From: a virus
Direction: 5' to 3' (one strand)
IMG/VR virus record: IMGVR_UViG_3300031746_000164
Coordinates: 1-24,622 of that record
DNA length: 24,622 nt
Shown here piece after piece: positions 12,626-19,769 of this stretch. The stretch's first letter is position 1. Each line of letters opens with the position of its first letter. Position numbers and translations under genes: made by a program. The notes beneath the pieces were generated by a model. The model saw nothing but the letters and a program-made list of their open reading frames with translations. It ran no database searches and was not told the origin of the DNA.

Positions 12626-13196
12626 CGTCTCGGGGCACTCTGGTGAGATACGCAGTCTACACTTCGGAAATGGCGAGCGCGATGCTCGGCCTTGGATAGA
12701 CGTTTGGAATCTGAACCGTGGCTACGAGCGGGAAGAGTGGTCTCTGGCGCATATCGCTTTGCGCCGTCCAAGAACTTGCAAACGCTGGCCGCGCCCGTTC
12801 CGCTATGCCAGGCTGACGCCGACGTTTCATTGTCATTGCCCTAGTGGTAAACTGACTGTAAAGGGACCGCATGACGTTATATGTAATCGCTGTGGGTGCG
12901 CCATCGGAAGTGAAAGCTACCCTGACCGTTTCCAAGAAGCCAGCCGGAAGTTAGCGAAGGTGTATGGTCTGCCAGAGGCCAAGGCTTCCGAAAAGCGCAT
13001 TCTGCCAGCAGGAGGGCGTGTGAAGCTGGTGGAATATGAGGAGCAGATATTCCGCCGCACATACGTCAAGGAATCGCCCAAAGAGGCGAAGCAATTCCGG
13101 GCCAAGGTAGACGAGATCCTGAAGAGGGTGGACGCCGAAAGCAAAGCCAAAGGGTGGGGTCAGAAGAAACCTAAACCAAAGAGGTTAGGACGCTGA
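12561..13196 (+). CDS. Zinc-finger-containing hypothetical protein (211 aa)
   Basis: The ATG at 12561 has GGAG 5 bases upstream, and no earlier start exists in this frame because a stop lies at 12540. Residues about 90-115 read FHCHCPSGKLTVKG ... VICNRCGC, giving paired CXC and CXXCXC clusters that would bind zinc. The N-terminal part is rich in Trp and Arg and the C-terminal third is basic with a Lys-rich tail (KGWGQKKPKPKR). The protein probably binds nucleic acid. The stop overlaps the start of the sigma-like gene (TGATG), so the two are coupled, and a regulatory role is plausible but not shown. Confidence 0.65.
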   Translation: MDENLERAWRAELYPGRIVAYDVSGHSGEIRSLHFGNGERDARPWIDVWNLNRGYEREEWSLAHIALRRPRTCKRWPRPFRYARLTPTFHCHCPSGKLTVKGPHDVICNRCGCAIGSESYPDRFQEASRKLAKVYGLPEAKASEKRILPAGGRVKLVEYEEQIFRRTYVKESPKEAKQFRAKVDEILKRVDAESKAKGWGQKKPKPKRLGR

Positions 13197-13780
13197 TGTA
13201 CGATTACGGTGTAGCTCTGCGACGGTTCGACAAGCTGATACGCTGGACGGCGAGGAAGTATCAGGTGTTGGGCCACCATCATCTGATGCCCCAGGATATC
13301 CAGGCCGAAGGCTACCTGGTCCTGGTCCGCTGCTGCCAGCGTTTCCCGCCGTATCGTACTGGCTTCGCGCGCTTCTTCAAGCGTTCATGGTACAACCGCC
13401 TCAAGGACCTTAGCCGTTTCTCTCATCGTCAGGCCCGTGACGGCGTGACGGTTGAGATACCTGAGACGCTTGTCGATGAGCGCTTCCTCCCCAGCGATAA
13501 CTTGCGTTCCCGCATTAGTGAACTGAAACATCGTGTATCACCATTGGCCTTCAAGTTCCTACGCTTATTCACTCAGCCCAACGAGGCTGTTACCCAAGCT
13601 GCCTGGCGAGACTTCTGTCGCAAGAATAAGCTCGCAGGCTTGGGTATCAAGGTGACAGGGTTCAAGAAGTTTCGCATTCGGCCCAAGCATGTGCAGACGG
13701 TCCTTGGCATACCGCCGGTCCTAGGCCGGAAGTTGCTGAGGGAACTTAAACAGTCAAACCAACAGCAAAAGGAGCGTTGA
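13196..13780 (+). CDS. Putative sigma-70-like transcription factor (194 aa)
   Basis: Residues about 8-80 resemble sigma factor region 2. A helix FDKLIRWTARKY is followed by MPQDIQAEGYLVLVRCCQRF, matching the 'DLIQEGYLGLLRAVERF' core-binding helix. Then TGFARFFKRSWYNRLKDLSRF matches the -10 recognition/melting part. The C-terminal half is basic with a possible helix-turn-helix near VQTVLGIPPVLGRKLLREL (about 160-180), where region 4 would lie. It would redirect host RNA polymerase to phage promoters. Sequence match is partial, so a sigma-like fold with another use remains possible. The start is in TGATG overlap with the preceding gene. Confidence 0.62.
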   Translation: MYDYGVALRRFDKLIRWTARKYQVLGHHHLMPQDIQAEGYLVLVRCCQRFPPYRTGFARFFKRSWYNRLKDLSRFSHRQARDGVTVEIPETLVDERFLPSDNLRSRISELKHRVSPLAFKFLRLFTQPNEAVTQAAWRDFCRKNKLAGLGIKVTGFKKFRIRPKHVQTVLGIPPVLGRKLLRELKQSNQQQKER

Positions 13781-13785
13781 CGCTT

Positions 13786-14844
13786 ATGATCAGTAAGAAG
13801 AAGAAGAAGGCCAACAAGACGGCCAAGGGCAGGGCCTCGTCAGACGATGAAGACGACGAGGAGGAAGAAACTCCTCGGAAGAAAAAGAAGCCAGCCGCCA
13901 AGTCGCCAAAGTCCAAGAAGCCCCGGGACGACGATGACGATGACAACGGCGACGATGAGTCCGACTCTGACTCCGAGGAAGAGGACGAGGGCGAAGACTC
14001 CGACGACGCCGATTCCGACGAAGAGGAGGAAGAAGAGGAAGCCCCCAAGAAGAAGAAAAAGGCCAAGGACGACGACGACGAAGAGGAGGAAGAGGAGGAA
14101 GAGGAGGAAGAGGAGGAAGAAGACGAAGAGGAAGAAGCCCCCAAGAAGAAAAAGAAGAAGGCCAAGGACGAAGATGAAGAGGAAGAAGAGGAGGAAGAGG
14201 AGGAAGAGGAGGAAGAGGAGACCGGCCACACGCCTCGTGCCCCCTCGATCCCCGTCCCCAAGGGCATGGAAGACTGCTTCGGGCAGTTCTATGACCCCGA
14301 TGTGACAGAGTGCAAGAAATGCACCGAGTCACCGCACTGCAAAAAGCTGATGGCTGCTGGCCGCAAGAAAGCCGAGGAGTCGGCCGGCAAGAAGGGAGAC
14401 AAGGTGAAGAAAGTCAAGAAAGCCGAGAAGCCCGAAAGGGAGGAGAAAGTCAAGAAGCACCGTGAGGAAGACGACGAGGAAGAAGCCCCGAAGAAGGCCA
14501 GCAGTAGCGGGATGGGTGACGTGCTCAAGAGTGCGCTCGCGCGTTCTAACTACAAGGCCGTCAAGGGCAAGCTGAACATGGTTTCTTCCTCAGCGTTGTA
14601 CGTTACCATTGGCGGCAAGAAAGCGGCCTTCATCAACAAGGCGGGCACCGACGAGCCGAACGTCAGGCTCATCACCAGCACCTCGCCGAAGAAGCTCGGC
14701 CTGGAACTCTCGGATTGGGGCAAAACGAACAACGTCCGCGAGTACGTGTTCAAGGGCAACTACAAGCTCCTAGGCAAGGCCCTGGCCATCGCCTTCAAGG
14801 CCATCCGCAGAGAGCAGCGATCTGAATCCGAGGACGAAGACTAG
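13786..14844 (+). CDS. Highly charged Lys/Glu/Asp protein with zinc motif and duplicated C-terminal domain (352 aa)
   Basis: The ATG at 13786 (GGAG 11 bases upstream) is preferred over a TTG at 13777. Residues about 1-145 are almost only Lys, Glu, Asp, Ser, Ala and Pro. Acidic runs (up to about 14 Glu) alternate with basic APKKKKKAKD blocks that recur several times. Next comes a short Cys-containing module (DCFGQFYDPDVTECKKC ... HC, about 162-184) like small zinc motifs in other phage proteins, then a second Lys-rich linker. The last ~100 residues repeat the domain of the 127-residue gene at 5134. Such charge patterning is common in chromatin-like proteins, so a DNA-packing or condensate role is plausible. 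No enzyme motif is seen. Confidence 0.8.
   Translation: MISKKKKKANKTAKGRASSDDEDDEEEETPRKKKKPAAKSPKSKKPRDDDDDDNGDDESDSDSEEEDEGEDSDDADSDEEEEEEEAPKKKKKAKDDDDEEEEEEEEEEEEEEDEEEEAPKKKKKKAKDEDEEEEEEEEEEEEEEETGHTPRAPSIPVPKGMEDCFGQFYDPDVTECKKCTESPHCKKLMAAGRKKAEESAGKKGDKVKKVKKAEKPEREEKVKKHREEDDEEEAPKKASSSGMGDVLKSALARSNYKAVKGKLNMVSSSALYVTIGGKKAAFINKAGTDEPNVRLITSTSPKKLGLELSDWGKTNNVREYVFKGNYKLLGKALAIAFKAIRREQRSESEDED
14015..14220 (+). repeat. GAG/GAA trinucleotide-rich tract
   Basis: Two long GAGGAA-type runs (about 14077-14135 and 14176-14220) are separated by a GCCCCCAAGAAGAAG-type Lys block that also occurs near 14041. The pattern suggests expansion by slippage and internal duplication. The reading frame stays open because the repeat unit is a multiple of three. 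Confidence 0.8.
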
Positions 14845-14869
14845 CCGACCGAACCCCAAGTGGCACGAG

Positions 14870-14899
14870 ACGGAGGGGCTTTTACAGCAGCCCCTCCGT
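14870..14899 (+). terminator. Perfect 11-bp hairpin between the charged protein and the modification cluster
   Basis: ACGGAGGGGCT (14870-14880) pairs perfectly with AGCCCCTCCGT (14889-14899) around an 8-base loop that starts TTT. It lies 26 bases after the stop codon and 20 bases before the next ATG. No U-tract follows the stem, so partial termination, RNA stability or a protein-binding site are all possible. Its placement separates two functional blocks. Confidence 0.6.
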
Positions 14900-14919
14900 A
14901 CCTCCCTCAAGGAACTGCC

Positions 14920-15897
14920 ATGAGATACCCAATAGAGCAGCCTCCGCCTTTTGCAGTGCAGATTGAACTGACCGAGGGGTGCAATCTGCGGTGCCCTTTC
15001 TGTGCTATATCTAGTATACGAACCTCTCAAAGCATTTACAAGTTCTTAACTGTCGAGAATGCCAGACGTATCGCGGATGGGATTGGTGACGCCGGTTGGA
15101 CGCCGCGCATAGAGTTCGGGATGCATGGTGAACCTACCATCAATCCAAACTGCTGCGAGATCATCTACATATTCCGCAGGCGTCTTCCGGGTAGTCTGAT
15201 GCTCTTGGAGTCCAATGGGACAGGCTTCGCCAGTAACACCATTTCCCGTCTGTTCGATGCTTTTGCTGCTGGGCTGGATAACCTGGCAATAGAGGACTAT
15301 AGGCACGCTAAGATGTGTGCGCGGATACGCTCTAGGGCCTCGGAACACCCGGTAGACTTTAGTGAGGTTGGCGTTTTCATCTATGACTACCCCCGGGACC
15401 CAGAGGGCAATCCCCATCGACGTGGCAAAAACAAGAAGCTGATATTCCTGGCCGACCCCACGGTCGCAAAGATCGGCACACACTCGCAGGTACATAACTC
15501 AGCGGGTTTGGCCAAGCCACCTCTGACGAAGCCTCCCACGACCCGTTGTGCGAAACCATTCAGGGAGCTAGCGATTCGGTGGGACGGCAATGTGGCTCTG
15601 TGCTGCAATGACTGGCGAGGTTGGTACAAGATAGGCAATGTGTTACAGACTCCGGTCGAGGAGCTTTGGCAGCACAGCGCGTTCAATGCTGCGAGATTGA
15701 AGCTGTACCACGGCCAGCGCGACTTCGGTCCCTGTAACGGTTGCGACGCTCGTAGCTACCGTGTGGGCCTATTGCCCGACAAGTTTGGTAAGGCGAAGCT
15801 TCCGGAGCCGGATGATGGCACGTTGAGAACGATCAAGCGGGCGCTGTCTGGTGGAACGTACACCCTCCCGGTTCTTAGAGAATGGGAGGAGAGCTGA
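14920..15897 (+). CDS. Radical SAM enzyme with SPASM-like C-terminus (325 aa)
   Basis: CNLRCPFC at 21-28 is the CX3CX2C [4Fe-4S] motif of radical SAM enzymes, at the usual N-terminal place. The core pattern follows, including FGMHGEPTINPN (the GGEP-like turn). The C-terminal part has ALCCNDW ... KIGNV ... ELW and a final GPCNGCDARS, resembling SPASM/twitch domains that bind extra Fe-S clusters. The ATG at 14920 with AAGGA 6 bases upstream is preferred over GTG at 14860, which lies before the hairpin. These enzymes do radical chemistry on peptides, sugars or bases. Placed ahead of DNA-modification genes, it probably alters a modified thymine or its substituent; this is inference. The stop overlaps the next ATG. 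Confidence 0.88.
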   Translation: MRYPIEQPPPFAVQIELTEGCNLRCPFCAISSIRTSQSIYKFLTVENARRIADGIGDAGWTPRIEFGMHGEPTINPNCCEIIYIFRRRLPGSLMLLESNGTGFASNTISRLFDAFAAGLDNLAIEDYRHAKMCARIRSRASEHPVDFSEVGVFIYDYPRDPEGNPHRRGKNKKLIFLADPTVAKIGTHSQVHNSAGLAKPPLTKPPTTRCAKPFRELAIRWDGNVALCCNDWRGWYKIGNVLQTPVEELWQHSAFNAARLKLYHGQRDFGPCNGCDARSYRVGLLPDKFGKAKLPEPDDGTLRTIKRALSGGTYTLPVLREWEES

Positions 15898-16700
15898 TGA
15901 AGCACCCCGACCTGAAGATTTACATGGCAGTGCTCAGCCATGGACGCCCGGATAGCGTCAAAGAGGTTGAAGGGTATCTCGGCTGTGAGGCCACATGGTA
16001 TGTTGGGGAAGGTGAGTCCAGCAGCTATCGCCGTCATGGAGCTGAGCGTGTGGTGGCAGCCGGAAACCTGCCGGATAGTAGGAACACAGCGTTGGAAGAC
16101 GCGTGGAAGTACGGCTTCACGTGTGTTCAGTGCTCTGATGACTGCCGTCGCTTTAGCATAGCGACAGAGCGTATGGTCAACTTGACGGCCTTGACAACGG
16201 CCATCCTCATCAAGTCGGCGATGGAGGCTGTGGGAGGGGTATATCTGGGAGGAGGGAACTCTACAAGCAACCCCTACATGGCTATCGGTCTTAGGACTGG
16301 TAGCAAGCTGCCCCCACAGCCTTCGGCGCAGCTCATTAGCTACAATCGCCTGGTTCTGGGAGACTTCTCCGTCGTGAGGCCCTGCGGCATATTCTTTGAA
16401 GACGACATCCTCGTCAAAGAGGACTATGCCTACACGTTGAAGCACCTCGTGGCTTTCGGTCGTGTTGTCCGTTGCAACTATATCCTACAGGACTTCCGTC
16501 ACAGAGCCAACCTCGGGGGTGCCAATCTGTGGCGCAATGAAGGTGCTGAGCAGGACGCCTGCAAGAAGATCCTAGAGCGCTGGCCGGGTGTGATACGGCC
16601 AGCGAAGCCTAAGTCCGGGTCTAGCTTCCCAGAGCTGATGATCACGTGGAAGCCCGAATTGCGGGACCACCTTCTGCCTGCGAGGTTTGCTAGGATATGA
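15897..16700 (+). CDS. GT-A glycosyltransferase, TET/GREB1-associated (TAGT)-like (267 aa)
   Basis: The order of motifs fits the glycosyltransferase family associated with TET/JBP genes and GREB1. An N-terminal MAVLSHGRPDSV is followed by WYVGEGESSSY, then AGNLPDSRNTALEDAW, a probable metal/nucleotide-sugar acidic motif QCSDDCRRF (about 80), and a late FFEDDILVKEDYAYTLKHL and ANLGG. The length is normal for a single GT-A domain. The ATG at 15897 (GGAGG 8-9 bases before, TGATG overlap) is preferred to 15882. Family members are predicted to put sugars on hydroxymethylated pyrimidines in phage DNA. No TET/JBP gene lies in this window, so the hydroxymethyl group would come from a nucleotide-level enzyme, probably the gene at 18606. 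Confidence 0.75.
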   Translation: MKHPDLKIYMAVLSHGRPDSVKEVEGYLGCEATWYVGEGESSSYRRHGAERVVAAGNLPDSRNTALEDAWKYGFTCVQCSDDCRRFSIATERMVNLTALTTAILIKSAMEAVGGVYLGGGNSTSNPYMAIGLRTGSKLPPQPSAQLISYNRLVLGDFSVVRPCGIFFEDDILVKEDYAYTLKHLVAFGRVVRCNYILQDFRHRANLGGANLWRNEGAEQDACKKILERWPGVIRPAKPKSGSSFPELMITWKPELRDHLLPARFARI

Positions 16701-17614
16701 ATGTCACAGCAGCCGTGCTTCATGTGAATCCCACGAATCGTTGGTCCAGCGCTCCAACGGTACGTATCGCTAGATTTGTAGCTGACGCGCTTGGGATACC
16801 ACTCTTGTGTGATGAGGATTCATGCCACGCCAATCGCAACACTAAGTTTGATGTTCTATTTGTGAAGTTTGGAGTGCTGCGGTTCTGTGCGTATCGGGAC
16901 ATCGTCTTTCAGGTGTACCAGAAGGCAGATTTGATCATCAACCTGGAAAATGACTACGCATTCAAGCCGGACCCAAGGCTTCTCAAGCTGAACCCAAGCT
17001 ATACCGTCTGGAGCACAGTGCCCAAGAACTGTGTGGAGGGCGGGCGTTATATCAATTGGAACAAGGCTTCCTGGATTCAAGGGATTAAGCCATCAAAGCA
17101 TAAGCATTGGGACGTCTTGTATCATGGGCGATGGCGCGATGACCGAGAGGCCCTGTTTGCCAGGTACTTCGATACGCCGAGCATCACAGTCAGCGCGCAT
17201 TCGCGTAGCCAGCGGAAGTTCCTAGAGCAATACCCTCGTGTGACGCTTGTGCCCCAATTGAAGGACATCACTGAACTGAGGCACGCTGATCTAGGGCTGT
17301 ATCTTGAAGATGTGAAATCCAGTACGCTCTACTGTTCACCGGCACAACGCTTCTATGAGTGCGTGCAGGCTGGCGTGCCTGTGATATTCGACAGTGCGTG
17401 CATCCGTACGTTCTATACTGCGGGGTACGGTGATGTAAGCAATTTCGCTGTCGGGGGTAGTGCGTCTGCACTGAGGATGCTGCGGAGAGCTCCAAAAATT
17501 GTAGAGGCACAAGCCAAGTGGTACCGTGACTACGGTGCTGAACTGAGGCATGAACTGATGGAAGCACTGGCGGAAGAGGGTCTCAAGATTGGGGTGCGAA
17601 GATGGCCACGCTGA
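16697..17614 (+). CDS. GT-B-fold glycosyltransferase-like protein (305 aa)
   Basis: The second half resembles the nucleotide-sugar-binding domain of GT-B transferases. VLYHGRWRDDREALFARYF begins a Rossmann-like half, and PAQRFYECVQAGVPVIFD matches the 'sp.r..Ea.a.G.PVi' acceptor/donor motif near residue 215. The N-terminal half is a less conserved alpha/beta region. The size fits a compact phage enzyme. It overlaps the preceding glycosyltransferase (ATGA) and the next gene by 13 bases, so these products are made together. It may add a second sugar to a base already glycosylated by the GT-A enzyme, or use another acceptor. The donor is unknown. Confidence 0.72.
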   Translation: MNVTAAVLHVNPTNRWSSAPTVRIARFVADALGIPLLCDEDSCHANRNTKFDVLFVKFGVLRFCAYRDIVFQVYQKADLIINLENDYAFKPDPRLLKLNPSYTVWSTVPKNCVEGGRYINWNKASWIQGIKPSKHKHWDVLYHGRWRDDREALFARYFDTPSITVSAHSRSQRKFLEQYPRVTLVPQLKDITELRHADLGLYLEDVKSSTLYCSPAQRFYECVQAGVPVIFDSACIRTFYTAGYGDVSNFAVGGSASALRMLRRAPKIVEAQAKWYRDYGAELRHELMEALAEEGLKIGVRRWPR

Positions 17615-18579
17615 TTGACAGGAAACCTTGGCTGCATCTGCCAATCGTCCCACTTATCCAGGAACACCTGGACCAGTTCTACCAGTTCGTCTACGAGCGG
17701 CACATGGTCTGGTTCCGCCGCTTCGCTCTGAAACTGTCTCCACCATGGACAGCAAATCGTTGGCTTCGGGACTACAAGTTCACGAACGTCTACCGTGAAC
17801 TGGATCGTGGCACAGCTTGGCTGATGAGCCATATCCTGAATCCTACTGCACTCGCAGCGGGCAGCCAACACAATCTCTTGTGGCAGGTGGTGTTGTACCG
17901 CGTCCTAAACCGTGTGGAGACGTTCGAGGCTGTCGGTATCCCGTCGTATTCCAAGTGGGAAGCTGACAAGGATATGTTCCGTAGCAACCTGTATGAGTAC
18001 AAGCGTCGCCATGGTCATGTGTTTACTAATGCTCACCTGACGGTTCCTGTCAACCGGCTCGGTGGTGACAAGCTCGCGGCGTATCTGAAAGGGCTGGATG
18101 CCTTGCATAAGCTGGTCCCCAAGCTGTGGATGGAGATAGCAGCCGCTGAAACCATGGAGCAGGTCTTTCGTGCTTTGCAACTGGTGCCATACGTCGGCCC
18201 CTTCATAGCCTACGAGATCACCGTCGATCTCACATACGGCAAGTTGATACCGTTCACCGAGGACGATTTCGTGAATGCTGGCCCCGGTTGCAAGGTGGGC
18301 ATCAAGCTGATATTCCCAGAGCGTAGCAAGAAGGACGAGCTTGTGGCAGCGATCCACGAACTGCGGGATAGCCAACAGTACCACTTCCAGCGTCTTAGCT
18401 TGGACTTCCCATATCTCAACGGGAAGCCGCTGTCGCTGCGCAACATCGAGCACAGTTTGTGTGAATTTTGTAAGATGTGGAAGATCACCCATGGCGTCGG
18501 CAAGGCTCGGATGCTGTTCAAGCCCAAGTCAACCAACCCCTACGAATCTGCTGCTGGTCAACTTCCCCTGTCATTCTAG
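17602..18579 (+). CDS. 5-hmdU kinase helical-domain / thymine-pyrophosphorylase-like protein (325 aa)
   Basis: The segment from about residue 30 (YERHMVWFRR ... PPWT at 47-50, then YKFTNVYRELDR at 58-69, TAWLMSHI) closely matches the helical family found in 5-hydroxymethyl-dU DNA kinases and alpha-glutamyl/putrescinyl-thymine pyrophosphorylases of phages with hypermodified thymine. A helix-hairpin-helix-like VPYVGPFIAYEI (about 193-204) and AGPGCKVGI fit the DNA-glycosylase-like fold proposed for this group. No P-loop kinase domain is fused. Known members replace a phosphorylated hydroxymethyl group on DNA thymine with an amine or amino acid. It lies between the glycosyltransferases and the thymidylate-synthase-like gene. 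The family match is strong; the exact reaction here is not known. Confidence 0.82.
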   Translation: MATLIDRKPWLHLPIVPLIQEHLDQFYQFVYERHMVWFRRFALKLSPPWTANRWLRDYKFTNVYRELDRGTAWLMSHILNPTALAAGSQHNLLWQVVLYRVLNRVETFEAVGIPSYSKWEADKDMFRSNLYEYKRRHGHVFTNAHLTVPVNRLGGDKLAAYLKGLDALHKLVPKLWMEIAAAETMEQVFRALQLVPYVGPFIAYEITVDLTYGKLIPFTEDDFVNAGPGCKVGIKLIFPERSKKDELVAAIHELRDSQQYHFQRLSLDFPYLNGKPLSLRNIEHSLCEFCKMWKITHGVGKARMLFKPKSTNPYESAAGQLPLSF

Positions 18580-18605
18580 CGTTTAATTCAATTGGAGGCA
18601 ATGCA

Positions 18606-19769
18606 ATGCGAGACTATTTCGGTGCTGGCCTTGGTGCCATGTACCTTCAGTCTTTCCAGGCTATCAAACTCGAGGGTAGGGACATCACTGTGCGCGGTCA
18701 GGGATGCCGCGAGATGCGGTCGCCCGTCGTATTTGAGTACCTGAAACCCGGCTATTGCTGGATGCATATCCCGGGCCGTAGGTTCAATCCGTTCTTCGCC
18801 CTGGCCGAAGTGGTGTGGATACTCTCAGGACGCAACGATGTGAAGTGGCTCGCGTACTTCAACTCCAAGGTCGCTCAATTCTCTGACGATGGCCATACAT
18901 TCCATGGTGCCTATGGGGAGAGGCTGCGGGCATGGCCTCGGTTGTATTTCCCTTCTACCGTGTCCGATCCTGCGGACCCCCGGTATCTTGACAAGGTGCC
19001 TATTGACCAGTTCAAGGAAGTCGTTGACAAACTGGAAGCCGATCCAGTTACACGGCAGGCGGTCATGTCGCTGTGGGATCCTGCTAGGGACAATGAGCCA
19101 GGGCACCGGGATTATCCTTGTAATTCGATCGTCTATCTCAGTCTCCGTGACGGCAAGCTGGACATGACGGTGGTCATACGCTCCAACGATCTCATCTGGG
19201 GCGTACCTTACAACGCGGTTCAGTTCAGTCATATACACGCCTACATAGCAGGCTGGCTGAACTGCCGAATCGGCACGCTCACGTACTTCATCCAGAACCT
19301 GCATTACTATTACGATTTGTACCCTGACGCGCTGAAGTCCGTATCGGATGCTGCCCATCGAAAGGACTTATCTTTAGACTTCGCAAGGGGCGATACCCCT
19401 GCTGTCGGGGCGCTCTGCCATCCAGGGTTTGAAACTGTGACGCCCGGCGTGTTTGACAGTACCAGGGAGAATGTGGAGGCTGTGCTGTCCACGAAAGCTG
19501 TGCGCCCTTGGAGTTGGTACTTCGATTCATTCGGGTGCAAACACCCTGTGAACTATTGGACGTTCACGATCCCCCTGATGATCTGGATCTACAGGTCCAT
19601 CAAGGAGTGTGCTCCCAAGACGCCAGCGCAGATAGAAGACCTGGTGTGCCATATCCGGGGCGTCGGTGAGCCGTTTACTACCCTTATAATGGATTGGCTG
19701 CCACCTAGCAATCCTCTGACGCCGGAGCTGAAGGTTATCATGGAAAGGGAGCAGAGCCGCCATGGGTAA
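18606..19769 (+). CDS. Thymidylate synthase family enzyme, probable TS or dUMP hydroxymethylase (387 aa)
   Basis: The catalytic Cys is in DYPCNS (Cys 172). IRSNDLIWGVPYNAVQFSHIHAYIAG matches the 'RSxDxxxGxPFN' motif, with Asn 203 at the position that reads uracil (Asp in dCMP hydroxymethylases). NLHYYY corresponds to the 'HxY' nucleotide site. The N-terminal EVVWILSGRNDVKWL and GAYGERLR also match. Two oddities: Cys is followed by Asn rather than the usual His, and about 130 C-terminal residues go beyond a typical 264-residue TS. GGAGG lies 7 bases before ATG 18606. It would methylate or hydroxymethylate dUMP. The modification context favours hydroxymethylation, but ordinary thymidylate synthesis is not excluded. 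Confidence 0.88.
   Translation: MRDYFGAGLGAMYLQSFQAIKLEGRDITVRGQGCREMRSPVVFEYLKPGYCWMHIPGRRFNPFFALAEVVWILSGRNDVKWLAYFNSKVAQFSDDGHTFHGAYGERLRAWPRLYFPSTVSDPADPRYLDKVPIDQFKEVVDKLEADPVTRQAVMSLWDPARDNEPGHRDYPCNSIVYLSLRDGKLDMTVVIRSNDLIWGVPYNAVQFSHIHAYIAGWLNCRIGTLTYFIQNLHYYYDLYPDALKSVSDAAHRKDLSLDFARGDTPAVGALCHPGFETVTPGVFDSTRENVEAVLSTKAVRPWSWYFDSFGCKHPVNYWTFTIPLMIWIYRSIKECAPKTPAQIEDLVCHIRGVGEPFTTLIMDWLPPSNPLTPELKVIMEREQSRHG

Noticed and set aside
13746-14332. Long minus-strand frames rich in Ser, Leu/Phe or Pro opposite the charged protein
   Set aside because: They are antisense reads of the GAG/GAA and AAG repeats, have no ribosome binding site, and oppose a clear + strand gene.
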